From Bacteroides sp. (GTDB taxonomy: Bacteria; Bacteroidota; Bacteroidia; Bacteroidales; Bacteroidaceae): a stretch of 64,000 nt of DNA. Positions 51,409 to 59,884 of this stretch are shown here, piece after piece (the first letter of the stretch is position 1; each line of letters begins with the position of its first letter). Location: NCBI GenBank assembly GCA_019414725.1, contig DXLM01000005.1:6596-70595 (forward strand), given 5' to 3'. Below the pieces are notes generated by a model. That model was not told the DNA's origin. It made no database searches and saw only the letters and a list, made by a program, of their open reading frames with translations. A program made the position numbers and the translations under genes.

Positions 51409-52395
51409 TTATTTTTCAATAATAGCCGACATGCCGGGGCGTAAATTTTCTACTGTTTTTATGGGTTTGGCTTTTACCTCAAAGGTCTTTAAATCGAATT
51501 GTCCGGTTGTCTTGGTTGCTTTCCATGCTGCATAAGTTCCCAAATCTTTCATGTATGTGACCTTGAAAGTTGCATTCTTTTCTAATGCAGGTATATAAGC
51601 TGTAATTTCACCTCCTACGGTAAAATCTTTCAAGAAATCTTCTCGTACATTAAAGGTTACCCACATATCGTCTAGCTGAGCAACATTCATGATTGGAGCT
51701 CCAGTACCTACCAGTTCACCTACTTTAGGGAATATTTCTGTAACTTCTCCATCGGCAGACGCTATCAGATAAGTTTCGTTTATATATGAAGTAACTTCGG
51801 CCACAGCACCTTTCGCACGCTCTACCTGAGCTGCTGCCATTGCTTTGTCTTCACGTTGTGCACCATTTTTAGCCATTGTGTATTGTGCTTTGGCAGCTCG
51901 TTCTGTTGCGGCCATAGCATCATATTGAGCTTTTGCTTCATCTCTTTTTTGAGCAGACATAACTCCTTCTTCATACAATCTGTTTACACGGTTATATGAT
52001 TTTTCTGCGATGTCCAGACCAGCTTTTGCCTTTTGCCACATTTCGAATGCTGCTTGCAACTGTTCTGAACGAGTGCCACGGATTGCTTTTTCATTTAAAG
52101 CCTGTGCAGCTTGTTCTGCTGCCTGTGCCTGAGATAATTTAGCCTGTACATCCGGAGCTTCAAGTATAGCAAGTGTATCTCCAGCCTTTACTTTTTCTCC
52201 TTCATCTACTAAAAATTTAAGTATACGTCCTGGCACTTTGCTCGAAACGCGATATTCAGTTGCTTCTGCCTGACCTTGAATAATTTCAGGACCCTTTCCG
52301 AGAGTAAAGAATCCGATGATACTTACAATGACAATTACTGCAGCAAGTGTAAAAAATGCCAGCATGATATTGCTGTGTTGAGATTTTTCAGTCAT
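51409..52395 (-). CDS. HlyD-family periplasmic adaptor
   Basis: A 328-residue adaptor (membrane fusion protein). One membrane anchor at about 10-31 (MLAFFTLAAVIVIVSIIGFF) is followed by the split lipoyl/barrel-sandwich half RVSSKVPGRILKFLVDEGEK. A coiled-coil hairpin at about 75-190 is rich in Ala, Gln and Glu (QAQAAEQAAQALNEKAIRGT). The second lipoyl half is LIASADGEVTEIFPKVGELV, then a beta-barrel domain with LRPGMSAIIEK. It bridges the two permeases to the TolC-like channel whose gene lies 9 bases upstream. Confidence 0.93.
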   Translation of the reverse strand: MTEKSQHSNIMLAFFTLAAVIVIVSIIGFFTLGKGPEIIQGQAEATEYRVSSKVPGRILKFLVDEGEKVKAGDTLAILEAPDVQAKLSQAQAAEQAAQALNEKAIRGTRSEQLQAAFEMWQKAKAGLDIAEKSYNRVNRLYEEGVMSAQKRDEAKAQYDAMAATERAAKAQYTMAKNGAQREDKAMAAAQVERAKGAVAEVTSYINETYLIASADGEVTEIFPKVGELVGTGAPIMNVAQLDDMWVTFNVREDFLKDFTVGGEITAYIPALEKNATFKVTYMKDLGTYAAWKATKTTGQFDLKTFEVKAKPIKTVENLRPGMSAIIEK

Positions 52396-52404
52396 ATTGA
52401 TTTA

Positions 52405-53883
52405 TTATTTTAATGTTCCCATTGATTTGTTCAAATATATTTCACTCATTTTCAGATCGATTTGTGCATCAATCTTGCCAGATTGTGCTGACAACCAAGC
52501 CGTTTGTGCTTCTAACACATTGCTTGCAGGTATGACTCCTTCTTTAAATCCCAGATTGGCATATCGCAAATTTTCTTCGGCTTTTTCCATGTTTTTTTCT
52601 GCCATGGTCAGCTTTTTCACAGCTTCATTAACTTTATACGAGCTTTGTGTGACCTGAAGTTCTACCTTTTCTTTTATGTCTTCCAGTTGGTAGCGTGCTA
52701 TATTGGCTTCAGCTTTAGCAGCTTTGACTTTGTATATACCTTCTCCCCAATGGAATACAGGTATTTTTACGACAACACCGATTCCCCACATTCCTCTGAA
52801 TTTATTTTCAAATCCATTAGTCAGTGAAGGATTTGTGAACAAGTAGTTTGCTGTTAATCCGACTGAAGGAAGAAATTCTGCACGAGCAACATTTACCTTC
52901 TGTCTGTAAATCTTTTCGGCAAGTTCTAGCGATTTAAGTTCCTGACGGTTTGCAAATGCTGTATTTACATTGCTTTCCGTGTATGTATTGGGTAATGTCA
53001 AATCTTTAATTTCTTCATCTGCCAGGCGTATTTCTGTATCCAATGGGATGCCACAGAGCTGGCATAGTACCATTTTAGATAGACTTAACCCATCTTCTAC
53101 CTGAGTAAGTGTTATTTCTGCTTCATTTACTTTTACTTTTACACTGAGTTCATCTGCAGTCGTGGCAACTCCTTCGGCAACCATTTTACTCACGTCTGAG
53201 TCTAACTTTTGAACAAGTTTCAGGAAGCTTTCTGCCAATTTCTTTTTATTGACCAAAGAGATGACTTGCCAGTAGGCTTGATCCGTACTTAATATTACAT
53301 CCTGCATGCCTGTAGCATGTTGTGATTGTGCCAACTGCTCTGCATACTTCGTTATTTTATTATATGCTACGATTTTTCCTCCCATAAAAATAGGCTGGGT
53401 GAGGGTAGCAGCTCCTACATATAAATTTCTGGTATCAGTACGAAATGCATCAATAATACTTTGTCCTGCATTGTTTAATGCTCCTGGAATTTTTCCCATA
53501 GCATTGCTTAAAGGAGTAAGGAGGGGAAGCAATTCAGGATGTTGCATTGCTATTTGTTGCAATTCTTGTCCAAAATGCTGTAGTTCGTTTCCTACGCTGG
53601 TTCCCATATTGCCAATGACTTGTTTCTGGTCATTGCTTAGTAAAGATATTTCTTTTTGGGTACGCATATAGCTTCCCGTCACATCTATCTTTGGGAGATA
53701 ATTCGTAAATGCTGCTTTTTGCTGGTAGTGAGCAGCATTTATTTTTTCTTGCGCGATGCGTAGTTCTTTGTTGTTCGCGAGAGCCAGTGCACGGCAACTG
53801 TCCAAATTTAAGATTCGTTGGGCATAACCATTTAGAACCAGCCCGAACAATAAAATGAAACTTAAAATTCTTTTCATTACCAA
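52405..53883 (-). CDS. TolC-family outer-membrane channel
   Basis: A 492-residue exported protein (signal MVMKRILSFILLFGLVLNGYA). It has the duplicated long-helix architecture of TolC: LNLDSCRALALANNKELRIA at the start and a second repeat beginning NVNTAFANRQELKSLELAEK. The equatorial/helical end AEENLRYANLGFKEGVIPAS leads to VLEAQTAWLSAQSGKIDAQI. A region of about 75 residues near 80-155 (rich in Gln, Leu, Pro) is inserted in the first repeat. It heads the export operon, with a TACATTTG promoter box (53925-53918) upstream. Confidence 0.93.
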   Translation of the reverse strand: MVMKRILSFILLFGLVLNGYAQRILNLDSCRALALANNKELRIAQEKINAAHYQQKAAFTNYLPKIDVTGSYMRTQKEISLLSNDQKQVIGNMGTSVGNELQHFGQELQQIAMQHPELLPLLTPLSNAMGKIPGALNNAGQSIIDAFRTDTRNLYVGAATLTQPIFMGGKIVAYNKITKYAEQLAQSQHATGMQDVILSTDQAYWQVISLVNKKKLAESFLKLVQKLDSDVSKMVAEGVATTADELSVKVKVNEAEITLTQVEDGLSLSKMVLCQLCGIPLDTEIRLADEEIKDLTLPNTYTESNVNTAFANRQELKSLELAEKIYRQKVNVARAEFLPSVGLTANYLFTNPSLTNGFENKFRGMWGIGVVVKIPVFHWGEGIYKVKAAKAEANIARYQLEDIKEKVELQVTQSSYKVNEAVKKLTMAEKNMEKAEENLRYANLGFKEGVIPASNVLEAQTAWLSAQSGKIDAQIDLKMSEIYLNKSMGTLK

Positions 53884-53917
53884 TTTTCTTTAGTGTTTAG
53901 TTGCTTATGCAACATTG

Positions 53918-53925
53918 CAAATGTA
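53918..53925 (-). promoter_or_regulatory. -7 box TACATTTG of the TolC-HlyD-permease operon
   Basis: The minus-strand TACATTTG, 34 bases before the ATG at 53883, matches TAnnTTTG. No adjacent regulator gene or inverted-repeat operator was seen. Confidence 0.45.
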
Positions 53926-54020
53926 TTATAATATAAACAAATCACCAAGTAAAAAGGTTGAAAAGGAAGAGCGTTTCTGTGTCTTTTTTGCTTTTTTAGC
54001 TTAACTGTCTTTTGGAAAAA

Positions 54021-55397
54021 TTAGAAACTAGTCAGTTTAGAACGTTTGGGTTTATTGGCGACAGAATTAGAAACCACTTGTGGAGTAGAGTTTGTACCAA
54101 ACCAACGTGTCATTATTCTAGTTTCACTAGGAGTTGTTGATGGGAAATTGCCATGCTCTATGTGATACAATACAGGGACCATCAAGGAATCTTGTTCTGT
54201 TCCCAGTTCTCCCAAATATCCGGTAAGATCCTCACTTTCTTCATAATCGGGCTTCAGGCCATCTGTATAATAATCGTAATAATTTTCTGAATTACTTATG
54301 TACGAAGTAGTTAGCCAGAATTCTAGTTGCGGATGAGCTGCATTGGTGAATAAACTTTGAGCTACATTTTTACCAAATGTATTTTCTCCTACCTGAATTA
54401 ATTTGTCACCTAAATATGGGCGCAGGCAGTTGATTATGATTTCTGAAGCTGAAGCTGTATTTCCTGTTGTCAGCACATAGAGATGGTCGAACGAAGCATT
54501 GGATACTCCTTGCAGAAGAGCTGGGTCGAACACATAATTTTCTGTTTTATTCAGTTTATCATTAAATATCAGGTTGAAACATGTTTTTCCCATTGCATCA
54601 GCAGGAGCAAGTATGGTACTCAATAGCAAAGCTGTAGAAACGTAGCCACCGGGGTTGTATCTTAAATCCAGAACAATCTCATTGGGTGATGAGGCTAGCC
54701 CTTCTGCAAATTTGCTTTTCAGCTCAGTTTCCTCTGTTATTTCGAAACTGTTATACATGATATAGAAAACTTTTTTTCCGCCCGATGTTGTAAAATTGCG
54801 TGTTAAGTATACACTTGGTTCCTCAACGATTCGTGGAGCAGGTGTCGTAAATTCCAGACTGTCTGGAGTTCCGTTGTCATTCATTCTTGCAACCTGATAG
54901 CGGTAAGTTTTGCTTGGGCGTTGGAAGTATTCTGTATAATTACTGGTTGTGATTTTCTGACTGTCGACCATAAAAATATGATCACCACGTTTCAATCCCA
55001 TTTCGCTGGCCGGAGAATCCGGTTGAGTATATAATATGGTATAATAATAGTTTCCGCTTACACCGCGAACCAAACTTCCTTCGATGCCGAATGTAGGATA
55101 ACTGCTTTGCACACGGGATATTTTAACAGAATCGATGTGAGAGAAAAGAACACCATTTTTCTGGTCACGATCAGATGCCACCGATGTTAAAAAATCTGCC
55201 GGCTTATCGAAAAAATCCAGTCCGTCTTCAGCAGGAAGATCCTCATGGAACAGATAATTCTGTTGCATGGTTTCATACATCCATGTCTTACTTGCAATTA
55301 AGGCATAGTATTCACCAGAACGGTCTTCTCCGCATGACGATAGAAAAAACGTTGGAAAAATGGAACTGAGTATGAAATAAATTAAGTATTTTCTCAT
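54021..55397 (-). CDS. S41 family C-terminal-processing-like peptidase, lipoprotein
   Basis: A 458-residue lipoprotein (lipobox FLSSC, cysteine 22). The N-terminal helical region is followed by a PDZ domain at about 105-165 (QPDSPASEMGLKRGDHIFMV). The S41 core has GGKKVFYIMYNSF, LDLRYNPGGYVSTA, catalytic S318 in TGNTASASEI and K343 in GENTFGKNVAQ. The Ser-Lys spacing of 25 equals that of Prc. The C-terminal 60 residues are Thr/Ser-rich. It is envelope-located, with unknown substrate. The coiled-coil gene upstream ends 6 bases before it, so the two are cotranscribed. Confidence 0.92.
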   Translation of the reverse strand: MRKYLIYFILSSIFPTFFLSSCGEDRSGEYYALIASKTWMYETMQQNYLFHEDLPAEDGLDFFDKPADFLTSVASDRDQKNGVLFSHIDSVKISRVQSSYPTFGIEGSLVRGVSGNYYYTILYTQPDSPASEMGLKRGDHIFMVDSQKITTSNYTEYFQRPSKTYRYQVARMNDNGTPDSLEFTTPAPRIVEEPSVYLTRNFTTSGGKKVFYIMYNSFEITEETELKSKFAEGLASSPNEIVLDLRYNPGGYVSTALLLSTILAPADAMGKTCFNLIFNDKLNKTENYVFDPALLQGVSNASFDHLYVLTTGNTASASEIIINCLRPYLGDKLIQVGENTFGKNVAQSLFTNAAHPQLEFWLTTSYISNSENYYDYYTDGLKPDYEESEDLTGYLGELGTEQDSLMVPVLYHIEHGNFPSTTPSETRIMTRWFGTNSTPQVVSNSVANKPKRSKLTSF

Positions 55398-55403
55398 AAA
55401 GTT

Positions 55404-56273
55404 TTATTTCATTTCGAATGAGTTCTGACCGATCATATTGCCATCAGCAAAGATGTATACAGTATATGTTCCCGCAGGGAGGAATTCTTCTACATCCCAA
55501 TATACAGTAACGCTTTGTTCCTCACCAGTATATTCAATATATTTCTTAATGGAATATGTAATCTGACGATCTTCGTATGGGAATGTTGTATCACCTTTTG
55601 ATAAGATTTCGTTGTTAGGTTTGGCAATACGGATATATAGAGTTTTATTACCCGTTTTGGCTGTAATATTCTTGACGATGGTGAACGAGATAGCAATTTT
55701 CTTCACGTCCTTTACTTTACGTGCTTTTTTACCTCGTTTATTCATTGGAAGAGCAGATATATTCGTTGCATCAAGCTGGGCTGCCAGTGATACTCGCTCA
55801 TTAAGATTTTTCTTTTCAGCGGCTAGGGTATTGATTTGTGCAGTAGCTGCTGTATATTTACTTTTCACTTCCTGATTTTCTTCCATCAGTGCAGCATTGA
55901 TTCGATTCAGTGAGTCGATTTGCATGACATAACTTCTCAATACGGCACGAACAGTTTTCAGTTCTTTTTTCAAGCGTATGATTTCAGCGGCATTGCTACT
56001 TTTTACCTGACGGAGTTCTTCGAGCAAACGTTGAGTCTTTAACTTTTCACTTTCCAGCTTTTCGCGTAGAGAGTCATTATTTATTTGTACCTGAAGCTCG
56101 TCATATTGAGTGGCAAAAGTGCTGTATTCGTTTTCCATCTCTTCTTTTTCGACGGCGAATACTTCAGTCATTTCTTTATTTTTGCGAAATTCATTGAACG
56201 CTAAAAATGAAACTCCAGCAATTACAACAATCAATGCTGCTATAACGATGATTAATTTCTTATTTTTTTCCAT
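55404..56273 (-). CDS. Membrane-anchored coiled-coil protein of unknown function
   Basis: A 289-residue protein. A membrane helix at about 7-26 (LIIVIAALIVVIAGVSFLAF) precedes a long coiled coil of about 30-165 rich in Glu, Lys and Leu (SLREKLESEKLKTQRLLEEL). A basic segment KRGKKARKVKDVKK follows, then a C-terminal beta-rich domain of about 100 residues (FTIVKNITAKTGNKTLYIRI; TVYWDVEEFLPAGTYTVYIF). I recognise no named family beyond common Bacteroides hypotheticals. It heads a two-gene unit with the S41 protease; it could present or brace that protease in the periplasm, but nothing in the sequence proves this. Confidence 0.75.
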   Translation of the reverse strand: MEKNKKLIIVIAALIVVIAGVSFLAFNEFRKNKEMTEVFAVEKEEMENEYSTFATQYDELQVQINNDSLREKLESEKLKTQRLLEELRQVKSSNAAEIIRLKKELKTVRAVLRSYVMQIDSLNRINAALMEENQEVKSKYTAATAQINTLAAEKKNLNERVSLAAQLDATNISALPMNKRGKKARKVKDVKKIAISFTIVKNITAKTGNKTLYIRIAKPNNEILSKGDTTFPYEDRQITYSIKKYIEYTGEEQSVTVYWDVEEFLPAGTYTVYIFADGNMIGQNSFEMK

Positions 56274-56290
56274 GAAAACTGATTTTGTGG

Positions 56291-56298
56291 CAAAAATA
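56291..56298 (-). promoter_or_regulatory. -7 box TATTTTTG of the coiled-coil/S41 operon
   Basis: The minus-strand TATTTTTG, 17 bases before the ATG at 56273, matches TAnnTTTG. Confidence 0.45.
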
Positions 56299-56346
56299 CA
56301 ATATTTTACTCATAAGCATCGTCCTTTAGCCTAAAAAAAACAAAAT

Positions 56347-58083
56347 CTAGCGGAGTTCCAGTATTATAGGAGGAATATCTCCTTTAATCCATTGGTAAAA
56401 GATCTTTTCCGGATAAAGCTGTGCATTATCTGATATCCAGTTGTTAAGTATGTCGATAACTGGTATATCATTTTCTGCTTTCATCGTGTTTTCATCGTAT
56501 GTGTATATCTGTTTCGGGGTAGTTTGGTAGGTGTCGTATACTCCTCTGACATCTACATCGCAGTAAAGTCCGCTTTCTATCGTACAGTTGTTGCTTTTAT
56601 ATACCAGTGATCCATATTTCTTTTTTGATGGATATCCTATCGTTTTGTATGTGTAGCAATTTTTCATTTCACTTCTTGGTTCCATGGTATAGCAGATACC
56701 TCCACTGCTCAGTGTATAAGTAAAATCACAACTTGCCATATAGCAGTTTAACAGTTGTCCGAAATTACTGAAAGATATACCGGAAGCCTGAGCGTTTGGC
56801 AGTTGAAAATCAATGTTCTCTGAAGAACAGTTAATGACGCATCCTTTATTGATTCCGGCAATACCGCCAGCCTGCTTAACCGATTCTCCTGTAAAAGAAT
56901 TCTTCCCTTTGATATGACATCCTGTTATTGTACCATTGTTTCTACCTGTAAGAATAGCTTCATATTTACAGGTATATCCGGCATTGGAGTATGATACGTT
57001 CTCAATATTTAAATCCTTGATAATGCCAGCTGTATCAACAAAAGAAAACAAAGCATATGAATCCATATTGCTTTTAGGTTCTAATTTTAGTCCGTATAGT
57101 GTATGGTTTTGTCCGTCCAGGCAATCTATAAATCCTGAGTTTTCGAAGCCTGATTGGTTATAATGTCCGATACTTTGCAAACGTGCACACTCTTCGGGAG
57201 TAAAATGAATGTCATTTAATAGATAATAAGTCATTTTTCCATTGACAGATGTTCCGAACTCTTCTAAACATCTGTCGCCATACGCTTCTCCATTAATGAG
57301 ATAAGTAAAAGCGATAAAATCTTCAGCTGTACTGATTCCGCATCCGTCGTTTGATGATTTTATGTTATAATTATACCGATATCCGCTTTGAAAGGCTGAA
57401 GAATGAACGGATGCTGTGTATGTTTCCTCCTCAGTTGTGATACTTATATCTACCCGTATCTCTGGAGCTGGAGGAACAAGCAGCGTATATATACCATTTT
57501 CTTGTTTTGTAAATACTTGGGGATAAGGGTGCTCCTCTGTGTATTCCATTTCAGCAGAAAAAGGATCGAATGAGTGTACTGAAACAGAAGGAGTAAACTG
57601 TATTTCTTGGAGCTGCTTGTTTAGAAGCGGATCAACATGAAAGACAAGTTGAGAGAATAAATGACTGAATTTTAAAAGAATAGGAGAACCGTATCGGGTA
57701 TTTCCTGTATAGTATAAAATGTCTTTTAATTTTCCGTCAGGTTCATATACCGTAAAATTATCACTCTCCATGTAAGGGTAATAGGCACTGACAACCGCGT
57801 CCGACTGATCAGTATTCCATTGTAGTTCGGAAGTATAATTCCATACTCCGTGCGTGTAAGTAAGCGGTATATTTTCTGCACTTATACCTCCTCTGCTGTA
57901 AAAAGAGATTATACTGTTTTCTTCCAATTGTCCGGAAATATCGTTTCTTGATTCTTTTTCTTCAAAAGTGGCATATTCTTTTCCTGTGATGATTACCTGC
58001 TTCAATTTCTGTTCGGAAAGCTTTTCGGATGTACATCCGTTTAATATTGTAAATAAGATTATGATTGTTGATATATATTTCAT
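56347..58083 (-). CDS. Fimbrillin-like lipoprotein with GLUG-type beta-helix tail
   Basis: A 578-residue surface lipoprotein: a short signal with lipobox ILNGC (Cys 17). Residues about 25-240 resemble the fimbrillin (Mfa/FimA-like) N-terminal domain: ISFYSRGGISAENIPLTYTH, SDAVVSAYYPYMESDNFTVY, and FSHLFSQLVFHVDPLLNKQL. Residues about 250-500 look like GLUG-type beta-helix repeats: LDGQNHTLYGLKLEP, GIIKDLNIENVSYSN, RNNGTITGCHIKGK, INKGCVINCSSENI. That suggests a pilus-type assembly domain joined to an adhesive stalk. It is a single gene with no fimbrial operon beside it. Family assignment is from pattern, not alignment. Confidence 0.7.
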   Translation of the reverse strand: MKYISTIIILFTILNGCTSEKLSEQKLKQVIITGKEYATFEEKESRNDISGQLEENSIISFYSRGGISAENIPLTYTHGVWNYTSELQWNTDQSDAVVSAYYPYMESDNFTVYEPDGKLKDILYYTGNTRYGSPILLKFSHLFSQLVFHVDPLLNKQLQEIQFTPSVSVHSFDPFSAEMEYTEEHPYPQVFTKQENGIYTLLVPPAPEIRVDISITTEEETYTASVHSSAFQSGYRYNYNIKSSNDGCGISTAEDFIAFTYLINGEAYGDRCLEEFGTSVNGKMTYYLLNDIHFTPEECARLQSIGHYNQSGFENSGFIDCLDGQNHTLYGLKLEPKSNMDSYALFSFVDTAGIIKDLNIENVSYSNAGYTCKYEAILTGRNNGTITGCHIKGKNSFTGESVKQAGGIAGINKGCVINCSSENIDFQLPNAQASGISFSNFGQLLNCYMASCDFTYTLSSGGICYTMEPRSEMKNCYTYKTIGYPSKKKYGSLVYKSNNCTIESGLYCDVDVRGVYDTYQTTPKQIYTYDENTMKAENDIPVIDILNNWISDNAQLYPEKIFYQWIKGDIPPIILELR

Positions 58084-58157
58084 GGCATTATTTCAACTTG
58101 ACTTTTTATAAGAATAACGCCATATTTAGAATTTATGTACTTTTTTGGAAAAAATAT

Positions 58158-58184
58158 GCTGCCGAACCTTCTCAGGCAGGCAGC
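58158..58184 (-). terminator. Candidate terminator downstream of gdhA
   Basis: On the minus strand GCTGCC (58184-58179) pairs with GGCAGC (58163-58158) around a 15-base loop, followed by ATATTTTTTCC. It lies about 130 bases past the gdhA stop and just upstream of the fimbrillin-like gene. The rest of 58084-58314 is AT-rich and shows no gene. Confidence 0.5.
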
Positions 58185-58314
58185 GCAAGCTACAATACAA
58201 AATACAAATACAACTAAACGAGATATATTGTAAAATTAAGAAATAGAAACCACAAATAAAAATTTGAGGACAAGAAAATTGCAATTTCTATTCTTTCTTT
58301 TGTTTTTTAGTTCT

Positions 58315-59652
58315 TTAGACAATACCTTGAGCCATCATAGCATGTGCTACTTTCATAAATCCTGCAATGTTGGCACCTTTTACGTAATTGATATATCCGT
58401 CAGGTTCAGTTCCGTATTTTACACATTGTTCATGGATGTTATGCATAATTTGGTGCAATTTTTCGTCCACTTCTTGAGCAGTCCAGCTCAGATGCATTGC
58501 ATTCTGGCTCATTTCCAGTCCTGAAGTTGCAACACCACCGGCATTTACAGCTTTACCCGGAGCATACATTAGCTTATGTTCGATGAATGCATCGATAGCT
58601 TCTGGAGTACATCCCATATTAGAAATTTCTCCAACGCAAAGTACGGAATTATTTATCAAGTTCATGGCATCTTCTCCGTTCAATTCGTTTTGGGTTGCAC
58701 AAGGCAGAGCAATATCTACTTTTACTTCCCATGGACGACGTCCTTCTACGAAAGTAGAGCCAGGGAACTTGTCGGCATACGGTGCTACGATATCGTTGCC
58801 AGAAGCACGCAGTTCAAGCATATAGTCAATCTTTTCTCCGCTGATACCATCTGGATCATAAATGTATCCGTCCGGACCAGAGATAGTAACTACCTTAGCA
58901 CCTAATTGAGTAGCTTTGGTTGCTGCTCCCCATGCGACGTTTCCAAAACCGGAAATAGCCACAGTCTTTCCTTTTATATCTATACCTTTCTTATCGAGCA
59001 TGTGTTTTACAAAGTACAAACCACCAAACCCTGTAGCTTCTGGGCGGATTAATGAACCGCCGAATTCCAAACCTTTACCAGTGAATGTACCTGTAAATTC
59101 ATGTGTTAACTTTTTGTACATACCGAACATATATCCAACTTCACGGCCGCCTACACCGATATCACCGGCAGGAACATCCATGTCTGGACCTACATGACGC
59201 CATAATTCAAGCATGAATGCCTGGCAGAAGCGCATAACTTCAGCATCACTCTTGCCACGTGGTGAGAAATCAGAACCACCTTTACCACCACCCATCGGAA
59301 GAGTTGTCAATGCGTTCTTAAATGTCTGTTCGAAACCTAAGAATTTCAGGATAGAAAGATTTACAGATGCATGGAAACGGATACCACCTTTATACGGGCC
59401 GATGGCATTATTAAACTGTACACGATAACCTAAATTTACTTGTACTTTGCCTTTGTCGTCCACCCAAGGTACACGGAATGTTATGATACGGTCTGGTTCA
59501 ACCAAACGCTCTATCAGTGATGCTTTTTCAAATTCGGGATGTTGATTGTAAATATCTTCAATAGAAAGTAGAACTTCTCTAACCGCCTGCAAGTACTCTG
59601 ATTCACCCGGATGCTTAGCTTCCAGAGATGACATAATCTGGTTAATGTTCAT
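58315..59652 (-). CDS. gdhA: NADP-type glutamate dehydrogenase
   Basis: This 445-residue hexameric enzyme (family I, small hexameric type) makes glutamate from 2-oxoglutarate and ammonia, a main ammonia-assimilation route in Bacteroides. Motifs: RVQFNNAIGPYKGGIRFH, catalytic lysine block LPMGGGKGGSDFSP, DVPAGDIGVGGREVGYMFG, dinucleotide fold AISGFGNVAWGAA and C-terminal NAGGVATSGLEMSQN. It has its own TATCTTTG promoter box and is divergent from the PEP-binding fusion gene. Confidence 0.96.
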   Translation of the reverse strand: MNINQIMSSLEAKHPGESEYLQAVREVLLSIEDIYNQHPEFEKASLIERLVEPDRIITFRVPWVDDKGKVQVNLGYRVQFNNAIGPYKGGIRFHASVNLSILKFLGFEQTFKNALTTLPMGGGKGGSDFSPRGKSDAEVMRFCQAFMLELWRHVGPDMDVPAGDIGVGGREVGYMFGMYKKLTHEFTGTFTGKGLEFGGSLIRPEATGFGGLYFVKHMLDKKGIDIKGKTVAISGFGNVAWGAATKATQLGAKVVTISGPDGYIYDPDGISGEKIDYMLELRASGNDIVAPYADKFPGSTFVEGRRPWEVKVDIALPCATQNELNGEDAMNLINNSVLCVGEISNMGCTPEAIDAFIEHKLMYAPGKAVNAGGVATSGLEMSQNAMHLSWTAQEVDEKLHQIMHNIHEQCVKYGTEPDGYINYVKGANIAGFMKVAHAMMAQGIV

Positions 59653-59698
59653 GACATTTTTAATTTAAGGTCTGACAAAATGAAATTGTTTGTTACTG

Positions 59699-59706
59699 CA
59701 AAGATA
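59699..59706 (-). promoter_or_regulatory. -7 box TATCTTTG of gdhA
   Basis: The minus-strand TATCTTTG, 46 bases before the ATG at 59652, matches TAnnTTTG well. Confidence 0.6.
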
Positions 59707-59847
59707 GGTTTTTATGTAGAACATCAAAATATTTCAGAATGTTTTTGCGGGTGAAAAGTGATAAAAAGTTAAAGCCTGAAAGGTGCTACATTTGTCTGAA
59801 AGTAATTTTTATCTGCTGCTAAGTTGCACAAATCAATAGAAATCACG

Positions 59848-59866
59848 TTATTTGTTAAACAAATAA
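59848..59866. promoter_or_regulatory. Inverted repeat before the receiver/PEP-binding gene
   Basis: TTATTTG-TTAAA-CAAATAA is a perfect 7-base inverted repeat ending 18 bases before ATG 59885. It could be an operator or a small leader hairpin. It is AT-rich, so chance is possible. Confidence 0.3.
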
Positions 59867-59884
59867 AGCTTAAACCTTGAAGCT

